A DNA stretch of 64,000 nucleotides from Plantago major (lineage: Eukaryota; Streptophyta; Magnoliopsida; Lamiales; Plantaginaceae), in contig CM048842.1 in assembly GCA_026545765.1 (NCBI GenBank), positions 72,715,871-72,779,870 on the forward strand, written 5' to 3'. The notes beneath the pieces were generated by a model. That model made no database searches and had not been told where the DNA came from. It saw nothing but the letters and a program-made list of their open reading frames with translations. Below are positions 1-12,300 of the stretch, in pieces (positions within the stretch are counted from its first letter, which is position 1; each line of letters starts with the position of its first letter). The position numbers were made by a program, and so were the translations under genes.

Positions 1-2778
1 ATAATGTTCTGATCATATACTTCACTGTTCACACTTGCTATGTTGTTTTTCCATTATAATGTCTTCTCAAGTTTTGGATATGGATGAGATCTACGTCAAC
101 TGATATTAGCTTAAATTGTAACTACAGCAGCAAATTACACGTATTAGGATCAAGCAAACAAGTCTAATCCGTTTCTGCATGCGAGTTTAAATTACACGAC
201 TTTGTGAGAAACTGTGAATGGTGTGCGTGGACTGTGGACTTAAAGAATGACAATTTTACATTATAAAGACTATTCAATCCTTATACTTTTTCTCCTCTCA
301 TTTTTCTTATGATCTATTCGAGGCCAGGTACCACATTAAGACTACTGATGCTTTTATTTTTTAATTTTTAATTTGTACACATAGGGGTGTTAACGAGAAG
401 TCAGAAATTGGTAGTAGTAAGATTTATTTATTACTAGAAAATTTGTGGAGTGTCTGAGAATTTTTATTTTTTTAGAATTTGATACTACATCGAATTTTTA
501 CATATACAATCAATGATAAGGATACAGAGGACATTTTGTCCTAGTTAATTTGTGAGAAAATGTGTTTGCAAATTGATCTTTTTTTCTAGTAAAAACAACT
601 TAAAAGTTTATTAAGAAGTTCCAAATCAGTTTCCCAACTTATACTTATTCAGTTTAGTTTAAAGAACATGTTTCTTAAATATTTTACCAAGGCGTAGCTC
701 AAATAGCTAGATAGTTGTGATCTAGTTCTAAATTTCATCAGGTATTACTTAGTGTAGGTATGGTGGTGGTCGTCCTTCAAATTATTGTTAAGTTTTGACT
801 CAATTAACTAGATTGAGGTGATCTAACTTTAAACTTCTCAACACCTTGACTTAATAGGTTTCGATAGTTTTCAGGTATTCTATTTGTAATTGGAAAGATT
901 TGGAGGGTAACATGCATTGTGTTTCACTGTGTTAGGCATTAAGTTGTGATTTTAGTCACTTTTTGTTAGAAACTAGTTCAGGATATCACATGGGAATATC
1001 AATCACCCTATTTTGGTTTTCAAAACAAAAATCACCACTATCTTGAGGTATTATATATCTAATGTGTTGGTTATTGATCCATCTGTATTGAATTTGATTG
1101 CAACCTTTAAAATGAATGCTTAGACATATTAGCGACAATTCATACACCCTTACAACAATTATTCTAAAAACTTAGAAGTTTATTAAGAAGTTCCAAATCA
1201 GTTTCCGTAGCTCAAATAGCTAGATAGCTATAATCTAGTTCTAAATTTCTTCAGGTATATTACTTGGTGTAGGTACGGTTGTGACCGTATCTCAAATTAC
1301 TTGTCAAGTTTTAACTCAGTTAACTAAATTGAGGTGATCTAATTTTAAAGTTATCGACACCTTGACTTGGTTCCGATAGGTAATTTTCATGTAATGATCC
1401 CTTAGACATATTAGCAAAAATTTATGCACTCTTACAACAATTATCTAAAGCTCTATACATAAGAAATAATCAATCTATTTTCGAGAATCAAAGCCTGTCA
1501 TCTTTTAGTTATAGAGTGTGTCAGATTACCAATCAATATATCTTATACTCTTTCAGTATGTTCGAAAACACCGGTAATTGTGATCTTATTTGGATTAAAA
1601 GAATGTGCCTAACTTTTTCTTTAGAGTAAGACGGTCTCTAAATAATTTATTTGAAACGAACCTATATTATCAAGAAAAATCATCGATATTATTAATCAAA
1701 ACACTTATGTTCTCAACATTAGTGTTTTTTCACATTATAACAAGACTTATTTTGTTAACAACATATACATTTTGATTAATAACATGGATGATTTTATTGA
1801 TAACATAGGCCGTCGCTAGATAAGTTATCTAAAGACCGTATCTCATAAGACTTTGTGTTTTTTTCTATGGAAACACGGTGATCTTATCGTGTGATCTTAT
1901 CTAAATTTTCAGGATTAACTTTATACTCAGAATCAATGTTCAAATCTGAAAACTAAAGTTTTTCAAATTTTAGTATGTACATTTTCCTTGGTAAGTTTTT
2001 CAAACCTGCGTTCATACTTTGCTTGCGAGTTTTGTGACAAATTTCAAATCTATACGCTGTTGTAATCTAATGTTCTTCCATGTTTTTCTTGCCTTTGAAG
2101 ATTCTGGCAATGGGAGGACAAGTGTTAAATAGATTATTTGGTATAAGACTTTAACATAGTTTTCTTATTGTCCCTTAATACTTGAAGTCTTGAATAGCAA
2201 CGTGATATTATGTAAGTGGAATATGGGCTGAAGAGAGTTTTTAATTATGACAAACAAAAAAAACTAAAAAATAATGATTTGACAGAGTTTTTAGGTTGTT
2301 TGTCAAACAGTATAAGTATCCACCTCGTCAAATAAGATTTATTAAGACATAAATCACATCAGTTAGCTACAAACGATTGCTCGTTGAAGTGATAATTAAC
2401 TTGAGTTTATCTAAACAACTAAATGCAGTGCATATATATGCGAATCAAATACCACTACACTAGTTAGGTACCAATCCATTAATTGGTTTGTAAAACCAAA
2501 AACATCCATCAATTTTCGACGACAGTAATTGATATTAACAGTTCTTGTAACACAGGTGTATTAGAACCATATCTTGGCCGTAATAGATTTCTAACAGACA
2601 CAATTGTCTCTTTGACCAAAATTTCCACACAATCAGGAGATACAAAAAGGACATCATCATCATCATCGTCATAATGATCATTCATGACAATGACGTTGAC
2701 GATCATAATTAGGTGGAGGAGTTGAGATGCCGAATAAACAATTTTAGAAAACGTAAAATATTGCTCAAACCCCTTAAC
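1..2778. other. AT-rich intergenic DNA
   Basis: No coding region supported. The short ORF near 2483-2674 and its mirror on the other strand are an Asp/Ser-rich translation of a CAT/CGT microsatellite around 2653-2675 and are not credible genes. The only structure seen is a degenerate tandem duplication at 592-1446, listed separately. Confidence 0.6.
592..1446. repeat. Degenerate tandem duplication
   Basis: A block at about 592-890 recurs at about 1164-1396. It begins with a shared stretch around GTTTATTAAGAAGTTCC and continues through GTAGCTCAAATAGCTAGATAG, with further matches in between. The block GACATATTAGC...CTTACAACAATTAT at 1118-1163 likewise recurs at 1397-1446. About 230 bp between the two blocks of the first copy is missing from the second. 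This looks like an old segmental tandem duplication followed by an internal deletion, or by an insertion in copy one. Confidence 0.65.
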
Positions 2779-2789
2779 ATCTACTAAAT

Positions 2790-3999
2790 TTTTTTTTTTT
2801 TTTTTAATAAGTAAAATTTATTGATGTACTACTACATGAACACCTGTAGTGTTCCTGTTACAAGTGATTCCAAGCTGAACATAATCATCAAATACACCAC
2901 AAAATCTGTTGAGTCACAATAATAATCTCAACCAAAACGATCAACAATATCGATCAACACCAAACAACAACAATAATAAGTAAACAATAATGCACGGAAT
3001 TTACGTGGTTCGGCCAAATTAGCCTACATCCACGGGAAACCAAACACGGATATTATTACCAACTGAGATTCGATTACAAGCTCTAACAATCTTCACAGAG
3101 ATCAAGCCTAATCGATTATCTATACTTCTCAATTCAATCCGAAAGAGAAAACAAGATACAATCTCAATGAACAACAACAATGAAACTCAGCAATTCGCAA
3201 TGATCAAAGCACGAAACTTGAAATATCCAACTGTCAGTTGTGCGCCAATCCTTGATCAATCACCGTACAAAATTTCAGAGCAAATGATGAAGAATCGAGA
3301 GAGAATTTCTGAGAGTTTTTATCAGCTAGCCACCGGCTCTGTTTTCTGTTCTCTTCTCTTTTAATAACCGCCCGTAACTAACTTTTGAAGAGTGAATTGA
3401 TCTCAGCCATTCACCATCTAGGATTAATCTGAACCGTCCAAAAGTTATTACTTGAATTTGAGATAAAATCCAACAAAATCAATTACATACACCGCTATAA
3501 TATAACCCGCAGAAATAAGCACAAACCGACAAAAGTCCATCACAAGTAACACCAAATAAACTAGTGTAAGCTATAATCCAGATGTAATTCTGGTTCCCCC
3601 GTCGTCTAGTGTCTCGAATCCGAAAATTCAAGCCAAGAGTTAGAGGAAGAAGCCAAAACCAAAAGGGTGGAATACCGATCAAGATAGATAGAAAGAAAAG
3701 ATCGGTTATGACCCTTTAGACATCCGAAAAATAGAAACAAAAGAAGATCAGGTGTTACATAAAATGAACTCACAAGACACTGCCGTAAAACAAAGCTTCA
3801 AGCTAAGACTTCCTTTGGATATCGATCCCAATCTGCTGTAGAGGAACACGTCCTGAGCAAGTTCCAACTTTTAAACCAATACCACAAATTCAATTTAATT
3901 GCTTCGAAGATATCAGCAGGCGTCTCTGTTATACCATTGAACATTCTTGCTTTCCAAATATACCACAGCGATCCATGCGAAGTCGCCATCAAAAATTCC
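2790..3999 (-). mobile_element. 5'-truncated L1-like LINE (3' end)
   Basis: Reading the minus strand, a peptide at about 3992-3798 (motifs WYIWKARMFNG, NLWYWFKSWN, ADWDRYPKEVL) matches the C-terminal tail of L1-type reverse-transcriptase proteins. It is closely related to the plus-strand copy at 19787-20071. A 3' UTR related to 20072-20535 follows and ends in a poly(A) tail (poly-T at 2790-2806 on the plus strand). The sequence CATCTACTAAA lies at both 2779-2789 and 4000-4010, consistent with a target-site duplication. The reverse-transcriptase core is absent, so this is a dead 5'-truncated copy. Its 3' UTR is interrupted by a solo LTR at 2907-3475. Confidence 0.8.
2907..3475 (-). mobile_element. 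Solo LTR, 569 bp, inserted in the LINE
   Basis: The segment runs from TGTTGAGTC to ATCCAACA, has TG...CA termini and is flanked on both sides by the 5-bp duplication AAATC (2902-2906 and 3476-3480). No internal region or second LTR is present. Read on the minus strand it contains the stretch GGCCGAACCACGTAAAT near its 3' end, a motif I associate with plant copia LTRs. The ORF at 3167-3364 lies wholly inside and is not a gene. Confidence 0.85.
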
Positions 4000-4010
4000 C
4001 ATCTACTAAA

Positions 4011-4495
4011 TTCTAAGAACTATTCGACTTCTACACCCCTACGGTTTCAATTTCATGCAAAAAAGTCCATGGGCAAAAGTTTGGCACTAGAAATTTTAAC
4101 AAATACGCAGTTTTCAGCTACTTCAATATCGTTAAGGAAATCATTTAAGCTAGTTATGTCACGATATGGACACAAACTTGCCTGAGTACAATGTGTAATT
4201 AATTTTTTCAAGTCATGTGATACACATTGAACTGTCTTAATTTAAGACCGAGACCGAGAGACCTCTCAAATTTGCTTTTAAAATTGTCAAAAAATATGTC
4301 ATAATAGACGAAGGGTAAATACTTCTCTCTTAAGATGTAACGTTAAAACATCACGTGTATAATATTTCGATAAATTAAGTGTTCGAAAATTTAAGACAGT
4401 TTTTTTCAGTATTTCAAATGTTCGAGAGGTATCTTGAAGAAATAGTAAACTTTGGGTATGGGCATGCAATTTTTCATGTAAAGGTGGGGCAGGCA
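4011..4495. other. Intergenic DNA, nothing recognised
   Basis: The short ORFs here lack homology cues and are judged chance. The segment separates the LINE target duplication from the GCTCG-rich element that starts near 4496. Confidence 0.5.
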
Positions 4496-4740
4496 TAGGG
4501 CTGTTAACAAGCCGAGCTTTGGCTTAATGGATCAGTGATCATCAGAATTTCAGGTCTACTCGTGATCGGCTCGTGATCGTCGAGCTTTTCATAATCGTGC
4601 TCGTTAAAATATCGAGTTGCTCGCGAGCAGCTCGATAAGCTCGAATTGCTTTTGCTCGTGAGCGCTCGACTCGTTAGAGCTCGAAAATGAACTCATTTGT
4701 TCAAAATTTTTACACAGTTCTGATTTTTAGATAGCTTACG
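4496..4740. mobile_element. hAT-like GCTCG-rich element, left part
   Basis: It begins near TAGGGCTGTTAACAAGCCGAGC and then carries many GCTCG, GAGCTCG and CGAGCAGCTCG words. This pattern is typical of the subterminal regions of plant hAT-type non-autonomous elements. Similar words resume at 7640-7790 on the far side of the MULE, so the two parts are read as one element split by the MULE. I could not define matching terminal repeats or an 8-bp target duplication. Confidence 0.45.
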
Positions 4741-7557
4741 GGGAAAATTACACCAAGTCCACCCAATAAACACCCTATTAACAAGAGTGTCCTTTGCATT
4801 TGAACAATAACATCTCATGACAAGTTTCATAAATCAATTACGGTTTAGTCCAAAAGTCAACCCTTCTGTCTTACGTGGCTGAGAATTACCTACGTGGATA
4901 ATAAATGAAATGATTTTCTCCTTTTTTTCTTGATTTCTGCTTTTCTTTTTAATATGGTGGTTGGACCAATCTGTAATTGATTTGTTAGATCAAGTAGTCG
5001 TTACACTATCCGTTGGACTAGTCTGTTATAGATAATATGAGGGACTAATATGTTTTTGATTTATATTGCAAAATTCAAAAAACTAGCCGTTACCTACCTT
5101 ATTCGTGTGTATATAAGCAAAGTTTGGGGTTTTTCCTCCCTTTTTTCATGCAAAAACAGATCTCATTCCTTCTTCTTGTGTTAAATTTTTTAGGGAAAAT
5201 ATTTCCTCATCTAGTCAAGCTTCTTGTGTTAAATTTTTTCTTCAACTCACCAATTATCTTGGAAGCCAACCAACCTTGGTCAGCTATCTTGGGGTTTACT
5301 TGCCTCATACACCTATGACCACCATGATAAGTCTTAACTGCAAATGTCTTGTTGTCCAGTGTAGAGCAATGAAGCCTCAATTTGCAGTTTGTTCCTCCAC
5401 AATAAACTGTGTATCTTGTGGCATCATTCTTCTTTTTCCTCAAATCAAATCCAACTTTCAATGCATATTCTTTCACTCTTTTCATCAGTTCTTTCTTATT
5501 CATAAACAAATCTCCCTCTTTAAATTCCTTGTCCCATGTTTCATTAGGCAACTCAAACTCATCTTCAATCCCAAGAGCATGATCACTCTCACAAGAACCA
5601 TCATATGCATAATCTTCTTCACTGTCAACTACTTCTTATGGCTGATATGATTCATCATGTTCTTCTTCAATTTCTTCATCACTTTTTTCATCCATCTTTT
5701 CAGACCTCATCTTACCCCTAGTAAACCCTATTGCCTCATCCTCAGACTCATGCAAATACTCCTGTCCAGGACACTCATACTCACAATCATCATGATCATC
5801 AGATTCACTTACAACTACTTTACACTTCCCCTTGCCTGACCTGCTCTTTTTCCTAGTATCTTCAACAGAAGGTTGAGGAACCATGTCGGGTTTATCAATA
5901 GGAGGTCCATCATTCATGACAGGTTTATCAGTAGTAGGAGGGACTGTAGTGTCATGTGCATTCATGTTCCTGGATAGTAGTTCCTCAAATGTCATGTTTA
6001 ACAAATCATTCAACTCAATGTCATCAAATGGTCCAATGGTCACATTCTCATATGTGGGGATAAAGCTTTGGGAATGTAAGGATCATCATTTGGTTCAGGT
6101 TCAAGATGAGAAGTAGCAGATGGGGTAGGTGGATCATTTGTAAAAGTTTCATGTACAGTAGATGGAGTATCAGCTACATGAGATGTTTCATTTCTTTCAG
6201 GTTCATGTACAGGGGATGGAGTTTTTTCATTAACTTTGACAGGGGATAGGGGGGTTATCAGGAATGGTTTGTTCATGAGAAGGGGTTTTTTCTTGCATAA
6301 GTGGTTCAATGTTAGGGAGCTCTTTAGGTTGTTCATCTTCCTCATCAGTACTAGTCACAAATCAACAAATACATTCTTTGGATGCTCTTTGGGTGGTTTA
6401 GTTCTCCTGTATTTATATGGCCTTGCCCTATTAGGTGGTGCTTGAAAGAATTTTGGCTTAAGTGGAGGTATATATAAATCATCAACATCATCACCCACCA
6501 AATTCTTCTTAGTATGACTGAAATCTATAGCTACAGGTTCTATATCCTCACTATCAATGTATAGTTCCACCTCTTTCAGTCTGTCACTTCTTTCAAACAT
6601 AAGGGCAACATCATCATCAAAAATCACATCATATATCCCAGGTAAACCCTCCACAACATATTTCATACTAAAACACAAAGTGTTCACATAAGGCACATCA
6701 TTAAGCACTTCTTTCATTACTAAATCAGATAGCTTGGAATAGTTATACCTGGGGCTATCTACATTTGGCAACATGTACTGCTCCTTCAAGTAGTGCATCC
6801 GGATATTGAAACTCTCATCACCTATACATGTTAAAACAACTTTATATCAGTACTAATCATACAAACCAAACTCAAGTTCAATCACAAACACCATCCAAAA
6901 TTGAACTAACAAACAACATTCAAAATCCAAAATTGAACTAAATCAACTCATAATCAAACTGTTTTAACGTCAAATTAACACATAATTACATCACCAATCA
7001 TACATTAACATCAACAACATAAAAGAATCTCAGTTTAAAAAAGACTAGGGTTTATCTTTCGATTTTGCATAATTTAACAATTTATAAGCTTCCTCAATTA
7101 CGAACATCATCTACAACACCAATAATCGTACTTATTCATAAAAAAAAAAAGGATAAATGATTTACCCCCCATATTGTCGTATCTTCAGTCGAATAGGGTT
7201 TTCTGGCAACCCCCAGCAAGCGCCAACGGAAAGTAATGAGTTCCTTAAACTATAATCCACAAACCGATGTTGATTATGGCGAATTTTCGGAAACCAATTT
7301 GAGAGAAAACAGAGAGACGAAGACGAAGATGGTTGGTGTGAGAAATAGGTTTTCCCTTTTCTTATTTCTTCAATAACCTAATAGTCCCTCCCGCCAAAAC
7401 CAACAGTTTCCATGTCACTGCTCCTTTATCCATGTGGAAATTCATTTTGTGGTGGTCAACGCCGAAATTACATTTTGGACCAAACTGTTACTGTTCAAAT
7501 GTGAGGGACTAATCTATTATTACGAATTTTATTACGGGGACTATAAGAAATTCACCC
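4741..7557 (-). mobile_element. Mutator-like element (MULE), defective
   Basis: Imperfect terminal inverted repeats align without gaps: GGGAAAATTACACCAAGTCC at the left against GGGTGAATTTCTTATAGTCC at the right, read inward. They stay similar for roughly 100 bp, including CATTTGAACA(A/G)TAAC and TTAG/TTGGTCCAAAA. Flanks 4732-4740 (TAGCTTACG) and 7558-7566 (TTGCTTAAG) agree at 7 of 9 bases, fitting the 9-bp MULE duplication. The interior holds a broken N-terminal half of a MuDR-type transposase on the minus strand. The catalytic MULE domain is absent, so mobility would need help in trans. Confidence 0.75.
5207..6828 (-). pseudogene. MuDR-type transposase, N-terminal half
   Basis: Read on the minus strand, the protein starts after a plausible 3' splice site near 6822 (frame GDESFNIRMHYL...). 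It continues through a conserved N-terminal block (6798-6355) and a Pro/Glu/Asp-rich acidic linker (about 6345-5640). It ends in a MuDR/FAR1-type DNA-binding module at 5551-5207: YTVYC...C-LRLHC, then KTYHGGHRC, then WLASKII. A frameshift lies near 6350, another break near 6043, and an in-frame stop at about 5636. After residues KKKFNTRSLTR it stops, and the DDE catalytic domain, SWIM finger and C-terminus are missing. By family knowledge the retained module binds element ends; here it is certainly broken. Confidence 0.75.
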
Positions 7558-7800
7558 TTGCTTAAGTTAGGGACTAGGGTTTTTACCTTTTATTTATGTA
7601 TATGTAAATAAATAAATTTAAATATATATTAGATTAATTATTGCTCACGAGCTTCGATCATTTTGCCAGGGTGATCGATTTAAGCTTGACAATGAGACGA
7701 GCTTACTCGCGAACAAGCTCGCGTTGACTGATCTCGAGCTCGATCTGAGCGTTGACCGGACTTTTTCGCGAGCAGCTTGATTCCCTCCAGGTCTTTGCTC
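7558..7800. mobile_element. hAT-like GCTCG-rich element, right part
   Basis: Words such as GCTCACGAGC, CGAGCTTACTCGCGAACAAG and CTCGAGCTCGATC mirror those at 4499-4700. It is interpreted as the remainder of the element interrupted by the MULE. The outer end is not sharply defined (about 7780-7800). Confidence 0.4.
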
Positions 7801-8007
7801 TTTGCTAGAAGGAATAATCATTAAGTAAATTAATATTTTTGGATAAAGAAAGATTTATGGCCCGTTTATCAATCAAATAAAAATTATGTTAGGTACTATT
7901 AATAATTTTTATGTTTTTTCATGTAATTAGAAACTCTATTATTTCACTCATACATAATCCAGTGACTATTAATCTTATATCTGTTAAAATAACTATTATA
8001 TATCTTA

Positions 8008-8222
8008 CTCCCTCTATTCCGGTTTCTTTCCGCGGGTCCGGACACAAAATTTAAAAGAAAAGTGAATAAAGTAGGAGACATGGTGATAAAGTAGGAAAGA
8101 AAGTTAATAAAGTATGACAAATAGTGAATAAAGTAAGAGAGAGATTTTACATTTAAAGGATGAAAAGATAAAACTAGGACGGTTTAAAATGGAATGCGGG
8201 AAAATGAAATTGGGAGAGGGAA
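8008..8222. mobile_element. Stowaway-like MITE
   Basis: Starts CTCCCTCTATTCCGGTTTC after a TA and ends near TTGGGAGAGGGAA before TA. Length is about 215 bp with no coding capacity. Ends and TA flanks fit Tc1/mariner-related Stowaway elements. The right terminal repeat is degenerate. Confidence 0.6.
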
Positions 8223-8568
8223 TATATGCCAGACCACCTATTAGTTACACAATTGACCATTTATTTTTCTTTATATAAATTTGTGAACAGGTGCAATTGA
8301 CCATATGGGCGGACCATTTGGAAGCAGGAAAGTCCAACCTTATTTGTATCTAACTTATACTATTAAATTTGGATTTCCCAGCTTTAACATTCTTGTACCC
8401 AAGGTGGAACTGAGAACTTTCAAAATTTCCATGGACTGGAAACCTACAAGGGAAAAATAATTGACTAAACCCAGATTCGATCATTTATTTTGTATAACAT
8501 GTGGTTAGAATATTTCTATTTACAATTAAATAAGTCTGGACTCTGGAGCACATTTTTTGATCAATACT

Positions 8569-9066
8569 GAGTAAAATCCATTTTTGGTATTCCAGTGTGA
8601 GACATTTTTGATTTTGATACTCCAGAGTGGTCGCGTCCAATTTAAGTACTAATTATCAATAACTATTTACAATTAAGGTACTAATTGAATTTATGAGGTG
8701 CACCTTCGCATTCACGTGCAAACGAATGTCAAGCGCCGAAAGATAGACATAGAAAATTGACCGTTCGCAAGATATCGTGGACTTTGTCCCACTCACAAGC
8801 ATCAAATTCTTCCACGTCATATTCTTTTTTTGAGGTTTTTTTTTATCAATTATGTTTTAATCAACTTTCAATTGATTAAATTCACGTGAAATTGGGAATA
8901 TGTTAATTGTAACTTGGTACTGATTTGCACACCCACCATCCAATTTGCAATTAGTACCTTAATTGCAAATAGTTATTAATAATTAGTACCTAAATTGGAC
9001 GCGACTACTCTGGAGTACCAAAATCGGAAATGCCTCACACTGTAGTACCAAAAGTGAATTTTACCC
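8569..9066. mobile_element. MITE with about 120-bp terminal inverted repeats
   Basis: The left arm (8569-8690) and the reverse complement of the right arm (about 8940-9066) match over about 120 bp. Shared words include GGTA(C/T)T-CAGTGTGAG, TACTCCAGAGT, GTCGCGTCCAATTTA and CAATTAAGGTACTAATTG. The central 250 bp has no ORF. Long arms starting GGGTAAAATTCAC suggest a Mutator-type MITE. No clear target duplication could be read, so the superfamily is tentative. Confidence 0.7.
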
Positions 9067-9106
9067 TACAGTATGTACTACTACTATGAATGGTTTTTAG
9101 TCATGA

Positions 9107-9316
9107 GACTATTAAAAGTTCAATTGGTTAGGCTGAAGTGACATAATTTCAGAGGTTATGGGTTCGATTCCCATTGACAGCGGGCTTGTGATCTAGTGTA
9201 TGCTAGTTTGTGACTTGTTATAGATAGAGTGATTATGATGTAATGATTGATACGAATGATATATTAGTACAACTTATGTAATATGATTGTAATAGTGATA
9301 TTCTAAAAAAAAAAAA
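9107..9316 (+). mobile_element. tRNA-derived SINE
   Basis: An A-box-like GGTTAGGCTGAAG near 9125 is followed by a B box GGTTCGATTCC at 9161-9171 with the spacing of an RNA polymerase III promoter. A non-tRNA tail and an A-rich end (about 9305-9317) come next. No cloverleaf is complete, so it is not a tRNA gene. Confidence 0.7.
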
Positions 9317-9319
9317 ATC

Positions 9320-12300
9320 ATAAACCTGATTTATAAAATAATTTCTACGAAGAAGAATATTTTAGCACACAGAATTTACAGCACATGTCCGCTTCACTGG
9401 TTTTCTTTCGAGCATTCAAACAGTTTGAAAAAGTTCCATGGAATTTGTGGAAGTAAGAATAATAAGCGTGAATTCTTTTCAAATCTGTGTTGTTTTTGGT
9501 CTTCCTTATTTGGTAATAATATAGTAAATAATAAGTGATAAGTGTTTAATTTGTCTAAGAAAGAGCTATATATGCGAATATTAGAGAGAATTTGTATTGT
9601 ATAAAATAGTATTTGCCTGGTTCTCTCTTCTAACAAATTTTAGAATGCATGACTTCCTCTTAGCAAGAATGCATCAATAATACTAGTAATAACTAATACT
9701 AACAAACAAGAAGTAGCTAGGTACGAATGACTTGTGAGTGTACGTCGTAGTAAGAAAATTTTCATAAGTTAACGATTCCTTCCCGGAATATTATATACTA
9801 TATCATTTTTTAAAAATAGAAAATTCGGATAATTAGTTATAAGCTGTTTGGCTAAGTATTAAATCTCACCGTATTTTAATTGAGTTTTAACAAATAATAA
9901 TTAAAAATTATTAAGTTGTGAAAATTAGTATTTAAAATAGAGTTAGAATGTTATAGGTTTTTGTAGGATCGTTATATAGAGTGTGTGAGAGTGAAGTAAT
10001 ATGTCTAAGATTTTTAAATGATTTTTCTAAAGCTATTAATTCACTCTTACAAATATTACTTCACTTTTACACATATAATCATAACAAAACTGGTTTTTTT
10101 TTTTTAAATGTTGAATGAATATCAAAGGACACTTATACGGAACATAAGAAAAAATGCTCCACCAAACATACCTGAACTCTCCCATTCCATCTCGCAACCA
10201 ACAAGGCACTTCTTAAAGCAAGTGATGATATGCAAGTCATATTAGATCCTAGATGCCAGTTGAAGAAGAGAATGGTCATACGTCGGTTAAATAGGTCTAG
10301 ATATTATTTTATCAAATAATTAAAGAGTGAGAGATTGCAATCAAATGACATGACTCCGCGAATAAATTTACGAGCATGGGTCCAATTATTCAAAGTTAGC
10401 AGACATGAAATGAATTCTAAGGCTCTACCGTTGGCCACAAGTGTGTGGTCTTTACTCAAACCGATCTCTTCTAATTTGTTTTAAGTCGACTTCTTTTGTC
10501 TCATCTCATCATATAATTACCCAAGTAATTGCGCGTGGATCTATTGTAAACTTGAATATAGATGAATTTTCGATTTTTGTAACTTCATGTTTAGTGCTGC
10601 TGTAGACTGCAGTGACCTGGATTCTCAGTCCGAGGCCAACATTTTACACCGGAATAATTACACCTCGACTATTTTCCTAGTGATATATTCACAGCACAAA
10701 TCAACATTTTTTTTGCATATTTTGCCGCTATCCATGTATGCCCGGGATCGGGAAGCTTCCTTATTGGGCGGTTACCCATTCCAATTAAAACTGATTCAGA
10801 GCGAGCAAGCTTAATTTTTTTATTTTTTTTTATAGATTTACGTATTCCTGAAGAAAATCTAAAATTCATTAAAGACAAAGTAGTCCATTCACTTGGTACC
10901 AAACTTGAGCAACTTCCTCTCTTTTAATATACTTACTTATAATCTTGTTGCCAAACATTGTTATTTACACATTCCGATTTTTTTTAACATGTGAAAACTT
11001 ATACTAGCACTAACTCCATTTGAAGATAGTGTACACTTCTCGATCTTATTCATTTTGATTGAAAAATAAATTTTAAAATTAGTTAAGAAATAGTGTGCTC
11101 ATTTTTCTCATAATACATTTGTTTGGGGAGAACTAATTAAAACAAAAGGTCCTCAGTTAATTCTGTGTGTGATTTAACCATTGGATACTAAACATTCGGT
11201 ACAAACCTACACTTCAACCACCAAATGTAATAATTATTTCATTGTGTTTGATATAGAGTGAAAACTATGAGTTAATGAAAAATTTATATATTTTTATCTG
11301 GAGTTTACAGGTTTTAGCTTTAGCCAAACACTCTCTATACGTTTGTTTGTCAAAATCAACTGGGACTGATATATATTTTATAAGTTCACTTATAACTAGC
11401 TAGTAAGACGTCTAGCTTATCAGTCACCTTCCTGCCACATGCATTTTATGAATCGATTCCTGCAAGAACATCAAAATTAAGAATTCAAAGCGTGGATTGT
11501 CAAACAAAAATAATGTACAACTTAGTTGAACCACATTCAATTCTTCATGAGATATTTTTCTTGACAAGTGAAATAATACTTCGTGAGAATCTTGACAACT
11601 TAAAACAGTTCTATATATATATTCCAGTCAAAATTTTGTAAGACGGATAGCACATAGATAACTCTTTTCAATGTTCAAGCTTGCAACAGTGGGAATTAAC
11701 TAAAAATGTCATCCAACTGGTCACTGAGAAGGGAAATTCCACAGCAGGCAATGTTCAAGTTGTGTTTGTTGTTTCACCATCTGACCTGCTAAAGTAGTTG
11801 CTGCCATAGTCACCATTCACCAATTATCATTTATGTTATGCGACCAAGACAGTTACGGTTTGCTTGGAAATCAATTCAACAATTTGATATGTTCTAGACT
11901 CAATTTATAATTGAGTTATAGTATTGTAGCAAGACTGCACTTCCTTTAAGCGCAGTTCTCCAATCGACCCCAAACAACACGACTAATTAATAGACGTTCA
12001 TATAATGAATATTATAATAAGTTTTTCTTTTCAATGAAATCAAGTTCAGTTCAAAAGAATTTGGAAAAAGTGGGGATACACCTTTCTATAAATTTGAAGT
12101 TTTAACTTGCAAGAAAAATTCTATGTACAAATCGTGTACAAAACGCGGAATATATTCCTCTCCACAACACATTAAGCTTCCATGGGTGAATGTCTTGGCA
12201 TGGCAGCCCAACTAGCTAGCTGCCAGGTCTTCGAGTCAAACGAATTCTAAATTCGGAGGTGACACTAGGCCGTCCTTTGTTACCTACTAATGGTTAACTC

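Noticed and set aside
9161-9171. B box suggesting a tRNA gene
   Set aside because: No acceptor or anticodon stem can be drawn; the A-rich tail and context fit a SINE.
10587-10902. Overlapping 75- and 77-residue ORFs on opposite strands
   Set aside because: No domain, no splice or promoter context, and mirror-image ORFs are typical of chance.
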